Shown: one piece after another, positions 50,859-51,104 of the stretch
Numbering within the stretch: position 1 is the first letter of the stretch
How the letters are laid out: each line of letters opens with the position of its first letter
Assembly: GCA_903833055.1 (NCBI GenBank)
Contig: CAILDU010000188.1
Span: forward strand, 1-51,104
DNA: 51,104 nucleotides
Origin: an uncultured Verrucomicrobia subdivision 3 bacterium
Lineage (GTDB): Bacteria > Verrucomicrobiota > Verrucomicrobiia > Limisphaerales > UBA11358
Direction: 5' to 3'
The notes under the pieces: model-generated
The model's database searches: none
Told to the model about the DNA's origin: nothing
What the model saw: only the letters and a program-made list of their open reading frames with translations
Program-made: the position numbers and the translations under genes

Positions 50859-51104
50859 TCATTTTTCCGTGATGACGGTGTCGCTGTGCTCGTAAGCGGG
50901 CGCGCAGCAGCAAAGCAAACGCAGCACTTCGTTGCCGGTGTTCCAAAGTTTGTGCTTCAAGCCGGGCGGAATGGCGAGGGCGTCGCCAATTTTCACATCG
51001 CGTGTTTCATTTTCGATACGGATTTTTCCCGCGCCGTGCGTGATGAAATAAATTTCTTCGGCGCGCGGATGAAAATGTTCCTGCGTCGCGCCGCCGACGG
51101 GCAG
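50859..51104 (-). CDS. Cupin-domain protein (5' end beyond window)
   Basis: The 81 C-terminal residues are present. The cupin motifs are visible: GGATQEHFHPRAEEIYFIT with metal-binding His residues and Glu, then KIGDALAIPPGLKHKLWNTG with the later His. The C-terminus contains LLCCCAPAYEHSDT. Single-domain cupins of this kind include small isomerases and dioxygenases; no assignment is possible. Confidence 0.85.
   Translation of the reverse strand: MPVGGATQEHFHPRAEEIYFITHGAGKIRIENETRDVKIGDALAIPPGLKHKLWNTGNEVLRLLCCCAPAYEHSDTVITEK

Overview
This window reads as chromosomal DNA of a free-living, GC-rich bacterium of the Verrucomicrobiota, most likely a Pedosphaera/Limisphaerales-type organism. 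That placement is inference. It rests on the large secreted LamG/Ig-like proteins, a GH78 rhamnosidase and a beta-propeller protein that share a similar C-terminal tail module, scarce Shine-Dalgarno sequences, and housekeeping genes scattered outside their usual operons. I see no transposase, phage gene or CRISPR array.

Left part (1-13118): carbohydrate and surface functions. A minus-strand series runs GH78 alpha-L-rhamnosidase, sensor histidine kinase, NarL-type response regulator, then a giant LamG/Ig protein that leaves the window on the left. The kinase's periplasmic sensor domain resembles the N-terminal sandwich domain of the rhamnosidase, which suggests a saccharide-responsive two-component system. 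A divergent 777-residue secreted protein of unknown function follows.

Middle part (13394-30966): tRNA-Gly(TCC), pyrC, scpA-scpB, a small winged-helix-like protein with an EamA transporter, a thioredoxin-fold ferredoxin, and an FHA/zinc-finger protein. Next is a tight heme operon on the minus strand (hemE, hemN, hemY, hemH) preceded by an SRPBCC/DUF5939/adenylate cyclase gene. On the plus strand follow an anti-sigma-like/DUF3106 pair, lgt-miaA-hemL, and a small Spy-like periplasmic protein with a strong terminator.

Right part (30987-51104): aspS, another Ig-repeat surface protein, an orphan HerA-type ATPase, a class IV PLP enzyme, an L,D-transpeptidase, a LemA/DUF3592/M48 peptidase cassette, pheT without pheS, a sugar-nucleotide epimerase, and an Mla-type lipid transport operon (mlaE, mlaF, mlaD) followed by a partial cupin gene.

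Two features stand out. First, the mlaE/mlaF junction is split by a visibly AT-richer 1.2-kb segment carrying one complete seven-bladed propeller gene. It is flanked by a perfect 11-bp direct repeat, and removing it restores an ATGA stop/start overlap; the adjacent MlaF has also lost most ATP-hydrolysis motifs. Second, short tandem repeats with a strict 7-nt (sometimes 8- or 9-nt) period recur through the window. They occur as inverted pairs between genes and also inside pyrC, hemE, miaA, hemL, the kinase gene and the end of the PLP-enzyme gene, where the reading frame stays open. They resemble in style the heptameric STRR repeats of cyanobacteria.
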